A DNA stretch of 18,807 nucleotides from Deltaproteobacteria bacterium. GTDB lineage: Bacteria; Desulfobacterota; Desulfobacteria; Desulfobacterales; C00003060. This document shows positions 1-7,816 of the stretch, piece by piece; the stretch's first letter is position 1, and each line of letters begins with the position of its first letter. The notes under the pieces were generated by a model. It saw nothing but the letters and a program-made list of their open reading frames with translations, ran no database searches and was not told the origin of the DNA. The stretch spans positions 1 to 18,807 of the forward strand of contig JAFDFO010000013.1 in NCBI GenBank assembly GCA_019309815.1, in the 5' to 3' direction. Both the position numbers and the translations under genes were made by a program.

Positions 1-182
1 TGATATAGAACGCTATCTATGTTTTTGATTAATCCCGCCAATAAAAAGTGTCTCAAGTTAAAGAAAGCTGAGAAAAAGAGGACTCCACATTGTTTTATAT
101 TGGGTCAGTTATGTATTAGGCCACTTCAGGGACCGTTTCTTAGTTGTTTGTCTGGAGCATTACTTCGTTGTAAGGTAACGGG

Positions 183-908
183 ATGAGTTTGAACTACGAG
201 GAACTAGATTTTCGACAGACTCCTCTAGGAGATCTGATGTTGCGTCGTCGTCGCATGGTCCAGTTCGGGGACCGCGATATCTATGAGGTGAAACTCGGCG
301 AGCATTTTCTGATGTCGAGCTTATTTCATGAAGCGGAATCTCAGCTATCGAAACTTGGGCTTAGCGTGTTGGAAAAAGAAGAGCTCGACGTTGTGGTCGG
401 CGGGCTGGGGCTTGGGTACACAGCTGTTTCCGCATTGGAGGATAAGCGTGTAACGTCGCTCGTCGTTGTGGAGTATTTAGAAGGGGTGATCGAGTGGCAC
501 CAAAACGGGTTGGTCCCGTTGGGCGAGACGTTGACGGAAGATTCTCGTTGCCGACTGGTGCATGCCGACTTTTTCGCCCTGTCTCGCGACGTGGCGAAAA
601 GCTTCGATCCGGAGTATCCAGCAAATAAACATGACGCCATTCTTCTAGATATAGATCACACTCCGACGAACGTATTGCGCCAAACGAACACGCGTTTCTA
701 TACTGAGGAAGGACTGGGAGAGCTGGCGCAACATTTGAAGCCTGGCGGGGTGTTTGCTCTATGGGCGGATGGTGTACCAGAAGAGTCTTTTACCAACCAC
801 TTGGGCAATGTGTTTGCGAAAACAGCGTCGCACGCCATCGAGTTTGATAATCCAATAATCGGCGGCTCGTCTGAGGGTGCCGTCTACGTGGCACGAATGA
901 GCTTGTAG
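183..908 (+). CDS. Spermidine-synthase-like SAM-dependent methyltransferase fold protein
   Basis: A 241-residue protein with a Rossmann-type SAM-binding core. Visible motifs are the glycine-rich loop GGLGLGYT (residues 73-80), an acidic residue ending the second strand (E97 in VVVEYLE), HADF (127-130) and the strand DAILLDIDH (151-159). KPGGVFALWADG (about 186-197) matches the post-motif strand seen in spermidine-synthase-like proteins. AAGG lies about 7 nt before the ATG and supports this start. The protein is shorter than most true spermidine synthases (about 280-300 residues), and no decarboxylase or other polyamine gene is nearby, so an aminopropyltransferase activity is not shown. It may be an uncharacterised methyltransferase of the same fold. 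It stands alone, with 616 bp separating it from the next gene on the same strand. The fold is clear; the substrate is unknown. Confidence 0.8.
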   Translation: MSLNYEELDFRQTPLGDLMLRRRRMVQFGDRDIYEVKLGEHFLMSSLFHEAESQLSKLGLSVLEKEELDVVVGGLGLGYTAVSALEDKRVTSLVVVEYLEGVIEWHQNGLVPLGETLTEDSRCRLVHADFFALSRDVAKSFDPEYPANKHDAILLDIDHTPTNVLRQTNTRFYTEEGLGELAQHLKPGGVFALWADGVPEESFTNHLGNVFAKTASHAIEFDNPIIGGSSEGAVYVARMSL

Positions 909-1524
909 CGTTACAGTAAGAAGTGGCATAACATCACGCCAGAGGCTAGACGTCGGTAGCCCCACGAAAGCCTCAGCTTTAATCCCAGATTAAAAAATCT
1001 GCAATTGATCCGCCCTTTTTGTAGGCCCCATTTCTTCCAGATAATCCTTTGAAATCTAAATTATACGTCGATTGTTGATTATGTCGTACAGTGTCATAGT
1101 ATCTTGGAAATTGAGTCACGGAAAACCATCAACATTCGAGCTGCAAATCGTGAAACGGCTCCGAAACCTCAAGATTGGTCCCTACCATCTTAAGGTTACC
1201 GAGATTCATGATAATTGGAAGGAAGATTGAAATATAGAAGGTTCGGATACCTAAACCTTTCCCAGAAGATCCTCAGTCATGTGCTGGGGAAGTCCGATTT
1301 GCGATACTGGGAAGTAACCTTGAAAAATTCTCAGGTTCTGATATCTAAGGTTTGGCAAGTTATCTCCAACAATTGAATAGCTCTTCGGGCATCAACTAAG
1401 CAGGTCGAAACGTAACGAAACTCAACGGGAGAACCCTTATGGGACTGGTCAAAGCTCACACGGGGTATTGCAGATATGAAGGTGTGGGCCTCTTTTGTTT
1501 TTCTGGCAATGAGAGGATGGGCTA
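909..1524. other. 616-bp intergenic gap with little recognisable content
   Basis: No recognised gene lies here. There is a perfect 6-bp hairpin (CAGATT, four-A loop, AATCTG) at 986-1001 without a following T-run. A weak 49-codon ORF lies at 1081-1230. A 15-bp imperfect direct repeat (ggttcggatacctaa at 1240-1254, ggttctgatatctaa at 1334-1348, 12 of 15 identical) is also present. A minus-strand open frame covering 1331-1552 runs into the kinase gene and resembles no family I know. The gap could contain decayed genes, a small RNA or regulatory sequence for the kinase. Confidence 0.4.
1081..1230 (+). CDS. Possible small protein of 49 residues, unrecognised
   Basis: An ATG-to-TGA frame of 50 codons sits in the middle of an otherwise gene-free gap. 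The predicted peptide begins MSYSVIVSWKLSHGKPS and ends IHDNWKED. It is basic in the centre (KRLRNLKIG), with a balanced amino-acid composition that could be coding. I see no ribosome binding site in the 20 nt before the ATG, no signal peptide and no known family. It may be a chance ORF or a remnant of a decayed gene. Confidence 0.2.
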   Translation: MSYSVIVSWKLSHGKPSTFELQIVKRLRNLKIGPYHLKVTEIHDNWKED

Positions 1525-3117
1525 ATGGCCTCAAAACCAACCTACGAAGCATTGGAACAAAGGGTCAAAGAGTTAGAAAAGGAAGCAGTTGAACGCAAAC
1601 TGGCGGCGGAGTCGCTCCTGAAGAGTGAGAAACACTATCGTGAAACCGTCGATGCGATGAAAGACTGGATACTCGTCGTTGACCCGGACTTGAAAATTAT
1701 ACTATTCAATGAAGCCTTTATGCAGGCGAACAAGGAGTTGGGTCTTACTCAGGACGTGATTGGTCGAACCCCACTGGAAATTTTTCCCTTCTTGCCTGAT
1801 TCCATTCTTGATGAATACCGCTGGGTATTTGAAAATAAAGCGGTTCTCATTACTCATGAGACCACAAAAGTTGCAGGCACGGAATTTATCACTGAATCCC
1901 GCAAGATCCCTTTGCTGGAAGACGGGAGGATCGTCGGCGTAGTCTCGGTTATCCGTGACATCACCGAGCAGAAGCGTCTTGAAGCCCAACTACAACATGC
2001 CCAAAAGATGGAAGCCCTTGGTACTCTGGCTGGAGGCATTGCCCATGATTTTAACAACCTGCTTATGGGTATCCAGGGAAATGCCTCCTTAATGCTTGTA
2101 GATATGGATCCGGCTCATACCGATTACGAACGGCTAAAGAACATTGAAAAGCAGTCCCAAAGAGGAGCCAGGCTCACCTCACAGCTTCTCGGATATGCCA
2201 GGAAGGGCAAATATGAGGTCACACCCGTCGATCTAAACCAATTGGTGGAAGAGACCTCTTATACCTTTGGCAGGACAAAGAAAGAGATCAGCATTCAGCA
2301 AGAACTTTCAGAAGACCTATTTCCAGCAGAGGCAGACCCGGCACAGATGGAGCAGGTGCTTTTGAATCTATTAGTCAATGCCGCAGATTCTATGCCTGAC
2401 GGAGGGAATCTTATTTTAAAGACCATGAATGTTACCCACAAGGATATGAAGAGCAAGCTCTACGAGCCGAAGCCGGGCAAGTATATACTGTTGACAGTGA
2501 CCGACACAGGCATGGGTATGGACAACGAGGCCATAGAGCGGATCTTTGAGCCTTTCTATACCACCAAGGAGATGGGCCTGGGCACCGGTCTAGGTCTGGC
2601 TTCTGCTTACGGTATCCTAAAAGCCCATGGCGGATATATTGATGTCGATTCCAAGAAAGGGCGCGGAACGACCTTCAGTATCTATCTGCCTGCATCAGAA
2701 AAAGAGGTGCAGAGATTTGTCAGAACTCGGGAGCGGGTTGTTAAGGGAACCGGTACGGTCCTCATTGTGGATGATGAAGAGGCCGTCCTAGAAGTTGGCA
2801 AGGGGTTTTTGGAGGCTATGGGATATCAGGTATTCACAGCCAGTAATGGAAAAGAGGCGATCAAGATTTATAAGAACAATCAGGATAACATAGATATCGT
2901 TGTTTTAGACATGACGATGCCCGCTATGAGTGGCGGTGAAGCCTATGACCGCATGAAGAAGATCGACCCCAACGTTAAGGCCGTTCTTTCAAGTGGCTAC
3001 AGCATTGATGGTAAAGCTGCCGAGATATTGGACCGGGGCTGTGACGGCTTTATTCAGAAGCCCTTTACCATGCAGGAGCTATCTAGAAAAGTAGGCGAAA
3101 TTCTGGGAGAGGAATAA
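1525..3117 (+). CDS. PAS-domain hybrid sensor histidine kinase with C-terminal receiver
   Basis: A 530-residue cytoplasmic sensor kinase with no membrane segment. An N-terminal coiled coil (about 7-35) leads into a PAS domain (about 35-150) ending in the usual VIRDITEQK linker. The HisKA dimerisation domain carries the phosphoacceptor H174 in GIAHDFNN. The HATPase domain shows the N box around N281-N285, DTGMGMD (327-333), FEPFYTT (341-347) and GLGTGLGLAS (351-360). The receiver domain (about 411-528) has the acidic pair D416/D417, phosphoacceptor D462 and K512. AGAGG about 8 nt upstream supports the start. No response regulator with an output domain is adjacent, so phosphate is probably passed to an unlinked partner or the receiver acts as a sink. 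The signal sensed by the PAS domain cannot be read from the sequence. Confidence 0.93.
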   Translation: MASKPTYEALEQRVKELEKEAVERKLAAESLLKSEKHYRETVDAMKDWILVVDPDLKIILFNEAFMQANKELGLTQDVIGRTPLEIFPFLPDSILDEYRWVFENKAVLITHETTKVAGTEFITESRKIPLLEDGRIVGVVSVIRDITEQKRLEAQLQHAQKMEALGTLAGGIAHDFNNLLMGIQGNASLMLVDMDPAHTDYERLKNIEKQSQRGARLTSQLLGYARKGKYEVTPVDLNQLVEETSYTFGRTKKEISIQQELSEDLFPAEADPAQMEQVLLNLLVNAADSMPDGGNLILKTMNVTHKDMKSKLYEPKPGKYILLTVTDTGMGMDNEAIERIFEPFYTTKEMGLGTGLGLASAYGILKAHGGYIDVDSKKGRGTTFSIYLPASEKEVQRFVRTRERVVKGTGTVLIVDDEEAVLEVGKGFLEAMGYQVFTASNGKEAIKIYKNNQDNIDIVVLDMTMPAMSGGEAYDRMKKIDPNVKAVLSSGYSIDGKAAEILDRGCDGFIQKPFTMQELSRKVGEILGEE

Positions 3118-3223
3118 GTTCTGTCAAAAAAGTGTATGATATAATGAAGTTCCAAATATTGCATGGCCGAGACGCAATCCATAATCATAGATACTGCTAT
3201 TGATCGTAGATTTAGCCAAGCCT

Positions 3224-3293
3224 AAGATGATGCCATATTATCTTAAATTGGACAGCAGTCCCTCCGACTTTCGATAACTGCAATATATCGCAA
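3224..3293. repeat. Direct repeat, copy 1 of 2 (about 70 bp)
   Basis: This copy aligns without gaps to 3443-3512 with about 14 differences in 70 positions (roughly 80% identical). Shared blocks include gccatattatctt and ccctccgactt. Both copies keep a GATA...TATC inverted pair near their right end. Its role is unknown. Confidence 0.75.
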
Positions 3294-3442
3294 GTCAGGC
3301 AACGTAGCGCCTGCAACCCACTTAGTGCTTGACAGAAGCAAAAGAGTATGAAACCTTAAATACAACATAACATACCAATATCAATAGAGAAAAAGGCGTT
3401 TGTTACCCATAGCAAGAAATAATCTCTAAAATGGCCTGATTC

Positions 3443-3512
3443 AAGATACTGCCATATTATCTTTAACCGAACAGTAGCCCCTCCGACTTTTGATATCTGC
3501 AATCTATCTCTA
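3443..3512. repeat. Direct repeat, copy 2 of 2 (about 70 bp)
   Basis: Second copy of the repeat at 3224-3293, in the same orientation and offset by 219 bp. Differences are scattered substitutions, mostly transitions, which suggests an old duplication or a dispersed family rather than a recent event. Confidence 0.75.
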
Positions 3513-3659
3513 CTTGTGCTCACCCTCAAAATCCTATGATATGATTCTTCTATCTTTATCAGTAGGGAGGTCTTTGACTAAGTTGACTTCTTTCAGCAGG
3601 ATGGGCGGAGTGAATGACTCAGAACAGAAGATGACAAATTGTTCTTGGTTCGGGCTTGT

Positions 3660-4238
3660 CTAGGTTAGGCTGAGGTAAGATCGAAAACGTTCGACTTTCT
3701 TTGGCCCTATGCCTTTAACGCGTCTTAGTTCGTGCCATGTCTTGAAAGGGCCGTGGGATTTTCTGAATTCGACAATCCGTTGAGCCAGGCTATGGCTGAT
3801 TCCCGGGATAATGGCAAGAGCCTCAGCACCTGCTTGATTCAATGGAACAGGGATCCCGAGGACGAACTTCTTTCCGGGATCTATGGGCGAGATGGTGACT
3901 CGGCCAGATTCCCTTTCTGATGTCCGGAGCTCTACTCGGGTTCCTGTTTCGAGGGGGGTGTTCATCTGGCCTAAGGCGGGGCAATCTCTGTTCATTGGTC
4001 CACCAGCCCTTTGGAGGGCATCGTTTCCCGTCGGAGGCGCGTTGAATGAGTAAATCCCGGGGATTCTCACAGCACCCGCTACTTCAATAATCCATTGGGG
4101 GCAGGATTGGGTCGTCAGGTTGGTGGAAGAGGGGTGGGGTTTTGACCAGACCGGATGAAACGGCCTAAACAGGTCGAGGCAGAAAATCGACAGTCCCAGA
4201 AGAAGTAATATTAATTGTTGTTCCTTACTAAAACCCAT
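3660..4238 (-). CDS. ComEA-like helix-hairpin-helix DNA-binding protein with membrane anchor
   Basis: A 192-residue protein from ATG at 4238; a GTG one codon upstream (4241) is also possible. It starts with a hydrophobic segment (QQLILLLLGLSIFCLDL, about 7-23) that would anchor or export it. A region beginning WIIEVAGAVRIPGIYSF is similar to the SLBB-like part of ComEA. The C-terminus is a tandem helix-hairpin-helix unit (AIIPGISHSLAQRIVEF then VKGIGPKKVERFRSYL), the non-specific DNA-binding module of ComEA proteins. ComEA binds incoming DNA outside the inner membrane during natural transformation. No comEC or pilus gene is nearby, so a role in uptake is family inference. It lies 55 nt downstream of lysC and is probably the last gene of the minus-strand cluster. 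Confidence 0.85.
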   Translation of the reverse strand: MGFSKEQQLILLLLGLSIFCLDLFRPFHPVWSKPHPSSTNLTTQSCPQWIIEVAGAVRIPGIYSFNAPPTGNDALQRAGGPMNRDCPALGQMNTPLETGTRVELRTSERESGRVTISPIDPGKKFVLGIPVPLNQAGAEALAIIPGISHSLAQRIVEFRKSHGPFKTWHELRRVKGIGPKKVERFRSYLSLT

Positions 4239-4293
4239 CACTGGTATGTCAAACCCGTTAATCGCCTACCGACAATTACTAACTGCTCAAGCA

Positions 4294-5514
4294 CTACGCA
4301 GCAGCATCTAATCCGAAAACGCTATGAAGAACTCGTACTGCCAATTCCGTATCTTTTTCTTCAATGATACACGAAACCTTTATTTCCGAGGTGCTGATCA
4401 TGATAATGTTTATATTCTCTTCCGCCAGAGCCGTAAACATCTGGGCCGCAACCCCTGAATGACTACGCATTCCAACACCAATTACAGACACCTTGGCGAT
4501 GTTCTCGTCACCCAAGACCTCTTCGGCTCCGATGGACTCGGCCACCTCTTTCTGAATTGACATGGCTTTCTGGTAGTCTGCCTTTGGTACAGTGAAGGTC
4601 ACGTCTGTGAGGCCACTCTTTCTGGTGTTCTGAATGATCATATCCACTACGATGCCGGCCTCTGCAACAGGCGCGAATATCCTGGAAGCAATGCCTGGCC
4701 TATCCGGAACATTGGTAACGGTAATTCGTGCCTCCTCCCTGCTGTAGGCAACACCCGAGACCAGGAGTCGCTCCATGTCCTTTTCTTCATCAACAATCAT
4801 GGTTCCTTCCTCCTCCGTGAAAGACGACCTGACTTGAAGGGGCACACCGAACTTCTTGGCAAATTCTACTGCGCGAATCTGTAGGACCTTGGCACCCAGA
4901 CTCGCCATCTCCAGCATTTCGTCGTACGATATTCTGTGAAGCTTCCTGGCTTTGTCACAGAGATTCGGATCTGTTGTGTAAACGCCGGCCACATCCGTAT
5001 AGATCTCGCACATATCAGCCTTGAGGGCTGCCGCTATCGCCACGGCCGACGTGTCAGAACCACCTCTGCCAAGGGTCGTGATGTTGCCTTCTTGATCCCG
5101 CCCCTGAAACCCGGCAACCACCGCGACTTTTCTTTGCTTCAGCAGATCTTGAATGCGGTCAGCGTTTATTTCTGAAATACGTGCTCGCCCGAAAGCCGTA
5201 TTGGTCATAATGCTAGCCTGAAAACCCAGTAGTGATATGGCCGGACAACCCATCGATTCTAACATGATGCAAAACAGAGACACAGTGGTCTGTTCGCCAG
5301 TAGCGAGCAGCACGTCAAGCTCCCGGCTGTTGGGGTCGCCGGTGATCTCGTGAGCCATTTGTATGAGACGATTTGTCACCCCGGCCATCGCAGAAAGTAC
5401 CACCACCACATCATTGCCGGCGTCATGCACTCTGATGACCTTTTCAGCCACGCTCCTGATGCGGTCTATATCCGCAACCGAAGTGCCTCCGTATTTCTGT
5501 ACGATCAGTGCCAT
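4294..5514 (-). CDS. lysC: Aspartate kinase (aspartokinase)
   Basis: A 406-residue enzyme that phosphorylates L-aspartate with ATP, the first step to lysine, threonine, methionine and diaminopimelate. The kinase domain begins QKYGGTSV (KYGGTS 8-13) and contains TTLGRGGSDTSA (146-157) and YTDVAGVYTTDP (about 172-183). Two C-terminal ACT domains (about 265-335 and 342-403) are the usual site of allosteric feedback by lysine and/or threonine. GGAAAG lies directly before the ATG, closer than usual. M247 matches the position of the internal start that makes the small beta subunit in Bacillus subtilis aspartokinase II. A 220-bp repeat-filled gap separates it from tsaE upstream. No L-box lysine riboswitch is visible there. 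Confidence 0.97.
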   Translation of the reverse strand: MALIVQKYGGTSVADIDRIRSVAEKVIRVHDAGNDVVVVLSAMAGVTNRLIQMAHEITGDPNSRELDVLLATGEQTTVSLFCIMLESMGCPAISLLGFQASIMTNTAFGRARISEINADRIQDLLKQRKVAVVAGFQGRDQEGNITTLGRGGSDTSAVAIAAALKADMCEIYTDVAGVYTTDPNLCDKARKLHRISYDEMLEMASLGAKVLQIRAVEFAKKFGVPLQVRSSFTEEEGTMIVDEEKDMERLLVSGVAYSREEARITVTNVPDRPGIASRIFAPVAEAGIVVDMIIQNTRKSGLTDVTFTVPKADYQKAMSIQKEVAESIGAEEVLGDENIAKVSVIGVGMRSHSGVAAQMFTALAEENINIIMISTSEIKVSCIIEEKDTELAVRVLHSVFGLDAAA

Positions 5515-5734
5515 CTTTCCAATTCGGTGATGCTTTCAAGCCGCCAGGCGCAATGGGGAATGGGGAACAAGAAAGCATAGCGCAAAGCGCAGAGCGCAGA
5601 GCGTGAAAGAAGAATCGCCATGCCCTATGCGCCATGCTGACAAAAACGGACTCAACGGCTAAACCTTTCTTAACTTCAGGCACTCAAAGAAGTCGGATTT
5701 TGGATTTCGGATTGAGAACACATCCAGTATCCAG
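5515..5734. repeat. Cluster of degenerate 7-bp tandem repeats between tsaE and lysC
   Basis: The 220-bp gap is largely made of five short arrays, each with a period of 7 bp but different units. They are aatgggg x2 (5552-5565), agcgcag-like x3.5 (5579-5603), gccatgc-like x3 (5617-5637), tcggatt-like x3 (5693-5713) and catccag-like x2 (5721-5734). The last array reaches the tsaE stop codon at 5735. Nothing here looks coding. Confidence 0.75.
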
Positions 5735-6220
5735 TTATGCACCATACTCCGCCGAGCATCTTTCTAACAGATCAACCGCGCTTTGTCCAGACGCGGTCAG
5801 GTGGAAATCTCGCGTCTGTTCATCGATGATCGAAATCGAGACGAAGAGCCTTTCTTCCGGAAGCGCATCACCCATCTTTTCGGCCCACTCAATGACTGTA
5901 ACGTCATCGGAACTCAACATTTCATCGATGCCAATGTCATCGAGTTGGGCGACATTGTCAATTCGATACAAGTCCAAGTGAAAAAGGCGAAGTGATCCGG
6001 CGTATTCATTTACCAGGACATAACTTGGACTTGTCACATAAAGGTGCTCGGGCACACGCAAGCCCTTGGCAATTCCCTGGGCAAGACACGTCTTGCCGGT
6101 CCCTAGTTCTCCGCTAAGAGCAATCACCGATCCCTTGGTCACGTGTGTTCCGAGAACTTCTCCGAAGTGCAGTGTCTCTTCAGGCGAACGGGAAATGATG
6201 TGATGTTCTCTGGTATTCAA
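5735..6220 (-). CDS. tsaE: TsaE, ATPase of the tRNA t6A37 threonylcarbamoyl transfer complex
   Basis: A 161-residue protein from a TTG start that overlaps the nnr stop codon in the tetranucleotide TTGA. TsaE is the ATPase partner of TsaB-TsaD in making N6-threonylcarbamoyladenosine on ANN-decoding tRNAs. Visible motifs are the Walker A loop GELGTGKT (37-44), SPSYVLVNEY (64-73), HLDLYR (81-86) and VIEWAEK (109-115), all at family positions. Reading further upstream would run through the nnr coding region with no family similarity, and the TTG start gives the usual family length. The 4-nt overlap implies translational coupling to nnr. I see no Shine-Dalgarno sequence for the TTG. Confidence 0.95.
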   Translation of the reverse strand: MNTREHHIISRSPEETLHFGEVLGTHVTKGSVIALSGELGTGKTCLAQGIAKGLRVPEHLYVTSPSYVLVNEYAGSLRLFHLDLYRIDNVAQLDDIGIDEMLSSDDVTVIEWAEKMGDALPEERLFVSISIIDEQTRDFHLTASGQSAVDLLERCSAEYGA

Positions 6221-7815
6221 AGGACTCTGACAAACGCACTGGGGCAGAACGGATCGCCGTGCGGAAGCTTTTCCAATTCCCTTATCTGACTTGGAAGAAT
6301 ATTGATGACGTCCGAAGCGAGAAACCCTACGGGACCAATTTCTCGAGCAAGGGCATCGGCTGCACAACCGTGCAAATAGACTCCGGCATTGACAGCTTCC
6401 CGGACGGGCAGGCCCTGGACGATCAGGCCCGAAATAATGCCTGTAAGCACATCTCCCATACCCCCCGAGGCCATACCCGGGTTTCCAGTCGTGTTAACAA
6501 GTACGTCGCCGTCAGGATGTGCAATAACTGTTTTTGCTCCTTTAAGAACGAGATGGACTCCGTGGGTTCCAGCAAAACTGCGCGCCTCATCGATCCTGTC
6601 TTCCTGGACCTCTGATGGTGTCTTTCCCACAAGTCTTGCCATCTCACCAGGGTGGGGCGTCATCACCACGGGTACCTTCAGCTTTCTCAAGAAGGATAAA
6701 TTGCCGACGAGCGCATTGAGCCCGTCTGCATCAATGACTACAGGAACATGTGACGCTTGGATGAGTCTTCTGACCAAGTTCTGTGTGGGCTTGGCAGCAC
6801 CCATACCCGGTCCGATGGCCAGTCCATTTTTGCGGTCCAACTGCCGCAAGATCTTCCGATGTGCTGATGAGCCCAGAGTCTGGTCTGAATTCTCAGGCAG
6901 CGGCTCAGTCATCACCTCAGTTAACTGGGATTCCACGGCAACATTGAGGCTCTTTGGAAGTCCAAGGGTAACGAGTCCTGCCCCTGCACGCATGGCAGCC
7001 TGGCTTGTCATAATCGCCGCACCCGTCTTACCTGGTGACCCTCCTATGACCAAGAGATGTCCAGTCGTTCCCTTATGGCTCCGAGCATCCCTTGACTGAA
7101 ATGCGGCCATGATCATCTTCTGTGTCAAGAGGTAATGCTTTGGGCCGACCTCATCAATGACAACAGGTGGGATTCCAATATCTACAACCTCCAGTTTCCC
7201 AACGAACTCTGAGCCGGGTAGCACAACATGACCGATTTTGGGTAGTCCGAAGGTCACGGTAACGGTCGCCTGAATGCAACAGCCGCGTGGTTTGCCGCTG
7301 TCCGAGTCGAGACCCGACGGGATATCCACAGCCAGAATCGGCGTCTGTGCAGCATTCAGCAATGTGATCATTTGTTTGAACAGTCCCCTGACATCCGATG
7401 TGAGCCCGGTGCCGAGCATGGCATCTACCCAAAGATCACAGCTCCTCATTCTGTCTTGAAACGACTCAAATCCAGTCACGTCAGTGACCTCATGAACAGG
7501 AACTTTCATTCGGTCCAGCAGCTTCAAGTTCGCGGCTGCGTCTCCTCGAACCTTCTTCCTTTTGGACAAGAGATAGACATCCAGTGGAACATTGGCACTA
7601 GCCAAATAGCGTGCAATGACAAAACCGTCGCCACCATTATTGCCGTGTCCTGCGGCGACGCCCACTTTCAGGCTGCGGACATTCGGAAAATGACGAAACA
7701 CTGCATCCGTGGCCCCTCGCGCTGCGCTTTCCATAAGCACAATGCCGGGTATGCCAAATGATTCAATGGTCAGGCGGTCCATGTCTTTCATCTGCTGTGC
7801 TGTAACTATATACAT
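6217..7815 (-). CDS. nnrD: Bifunctional NAD(P)HX epimerase / ADP-dependent NAD(P)HX dehydratase
   Basis: A 532-residue fusion that repairs hydrated NADH and NADPH. The N-terminal YjeF_N-type epimerase domain has GNNGGDGF (58-65) and DIPSGLDSDSG (about 164-174). The C-terminal ribokinase-fold dehydratase has TPHPGEMARL (386-395) and the catalytic loop GMASGGMGDVLTGI (447-460, with D455). The start MYIVTAQQMKDMD is chosen because GGAGG lies about 7 nt upstream and it matches the family N-terminus; the frame stays open 17 codons further but inside acpS. The junction with acpS is TGA-A-ATG and the junction with tsaE is TTGA, so all three are probably translated in a coupled way. This fused form is the normal bacterial arrangement (often named nnrD, nnr or yjeF). 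Confidence 0.96.
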   Translation of the reverse strand: MYIVTAQQMKDMDRLTIESFGIPGIVLMESAARGATDAVFRHFPNVRSLKVGVAAGHGNNGGDGFVIARYLASANVPLDVYLLSKRKKVRGDAAANLKLLDRMKVPVHEVTDVTGFESFQDRMRSCDLWVDAMLGTGLTSDVRGLFKQMITLLNAAQTPILAVDIPSGLDSDSGKPRGCCIQATVTVTFGLPKIGHVVLPGSEFVGKLEVVDIGIPPVVIDEVGPKHYLLTQKMIMAAFQSRDARSHKGTTGHLLVIGGSPGKTGAAIMTSQAAMRAGAGLVTLGLPKSLNVAVESQLTEVMTEPLPENSDQTLGSSAHRKILRQLDRKNGLAIGPGMGAAKPTQNLVRRLIQASHVPVVIDADGLNALVGNLSFLRKLKVPVVMTPHPGEMARLVGKTPSEVQEDRIDEARSFAGTHGVHLVLKGAKTVIAHPDGDVLVNTTGNPGMASGGMGDVLTGIISGLIVQGLPVREAVNAGVYLHGCAADALAREIGPVGFLASDVINILPSQIRELEKLPHGDPFCPSAFVRVL

Positions 7816-7816
7816 T

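Larger units (their letters stand above)
3118..3659. other. AT-rich convergent intergenic gap, 542 bp
   Basis: This gap separates the convergent kinase and ComEA-like genes. No ORF of note and no clear intrinsic terminator (stem plus T-run) is visible on either strand. Its main content is a diverged 70-bp direct repeat, listed separately. The sequence is richer in A and T than the flanking genes. Confidence 0.5.

Noticed and set aside
1..182. End of an upstream gene or a promoter for the methyltransferase
   Set aside because: No open frame of note and no convincing -35/-10 pair could be found; only the ribosome binding site before 183 is supported.
986..1001. Intrinsic terminator after the methyltransferase gene
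   Set aside because: The 6-bp A/T-rich stem is not followed by a T-run (the nearest, at 1016, is 14 nt away), so the evidence is too weak.
1331..1552. 73-codon minus-strand frame upstream of and overlapping the kinase gene
   Set aside because: It overlaps the kinase start, has no recognisable motif or ribosome binding site and no family resemblance.
3660..4238. Evidence for a natural-transformation locus
   Set aside because: Only a ComEA-like protein is present; no comEC, comF, dprA or pilus gene is in the window, so competence cannot be claimed.
5515..5734. Lysine riboswitch (L-box) in the lysC leader
   Set aside because: The leader is made of short tandem arrays; I see no L-box core or terminator/antiterminator pair.
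6221..6367. N-terminal extension of TsaE upstream of the TTG
   Set aside because: It is read out of frame through the conserved end of nnr and has no TsaE similarity; the TTG start gives the normal family length.
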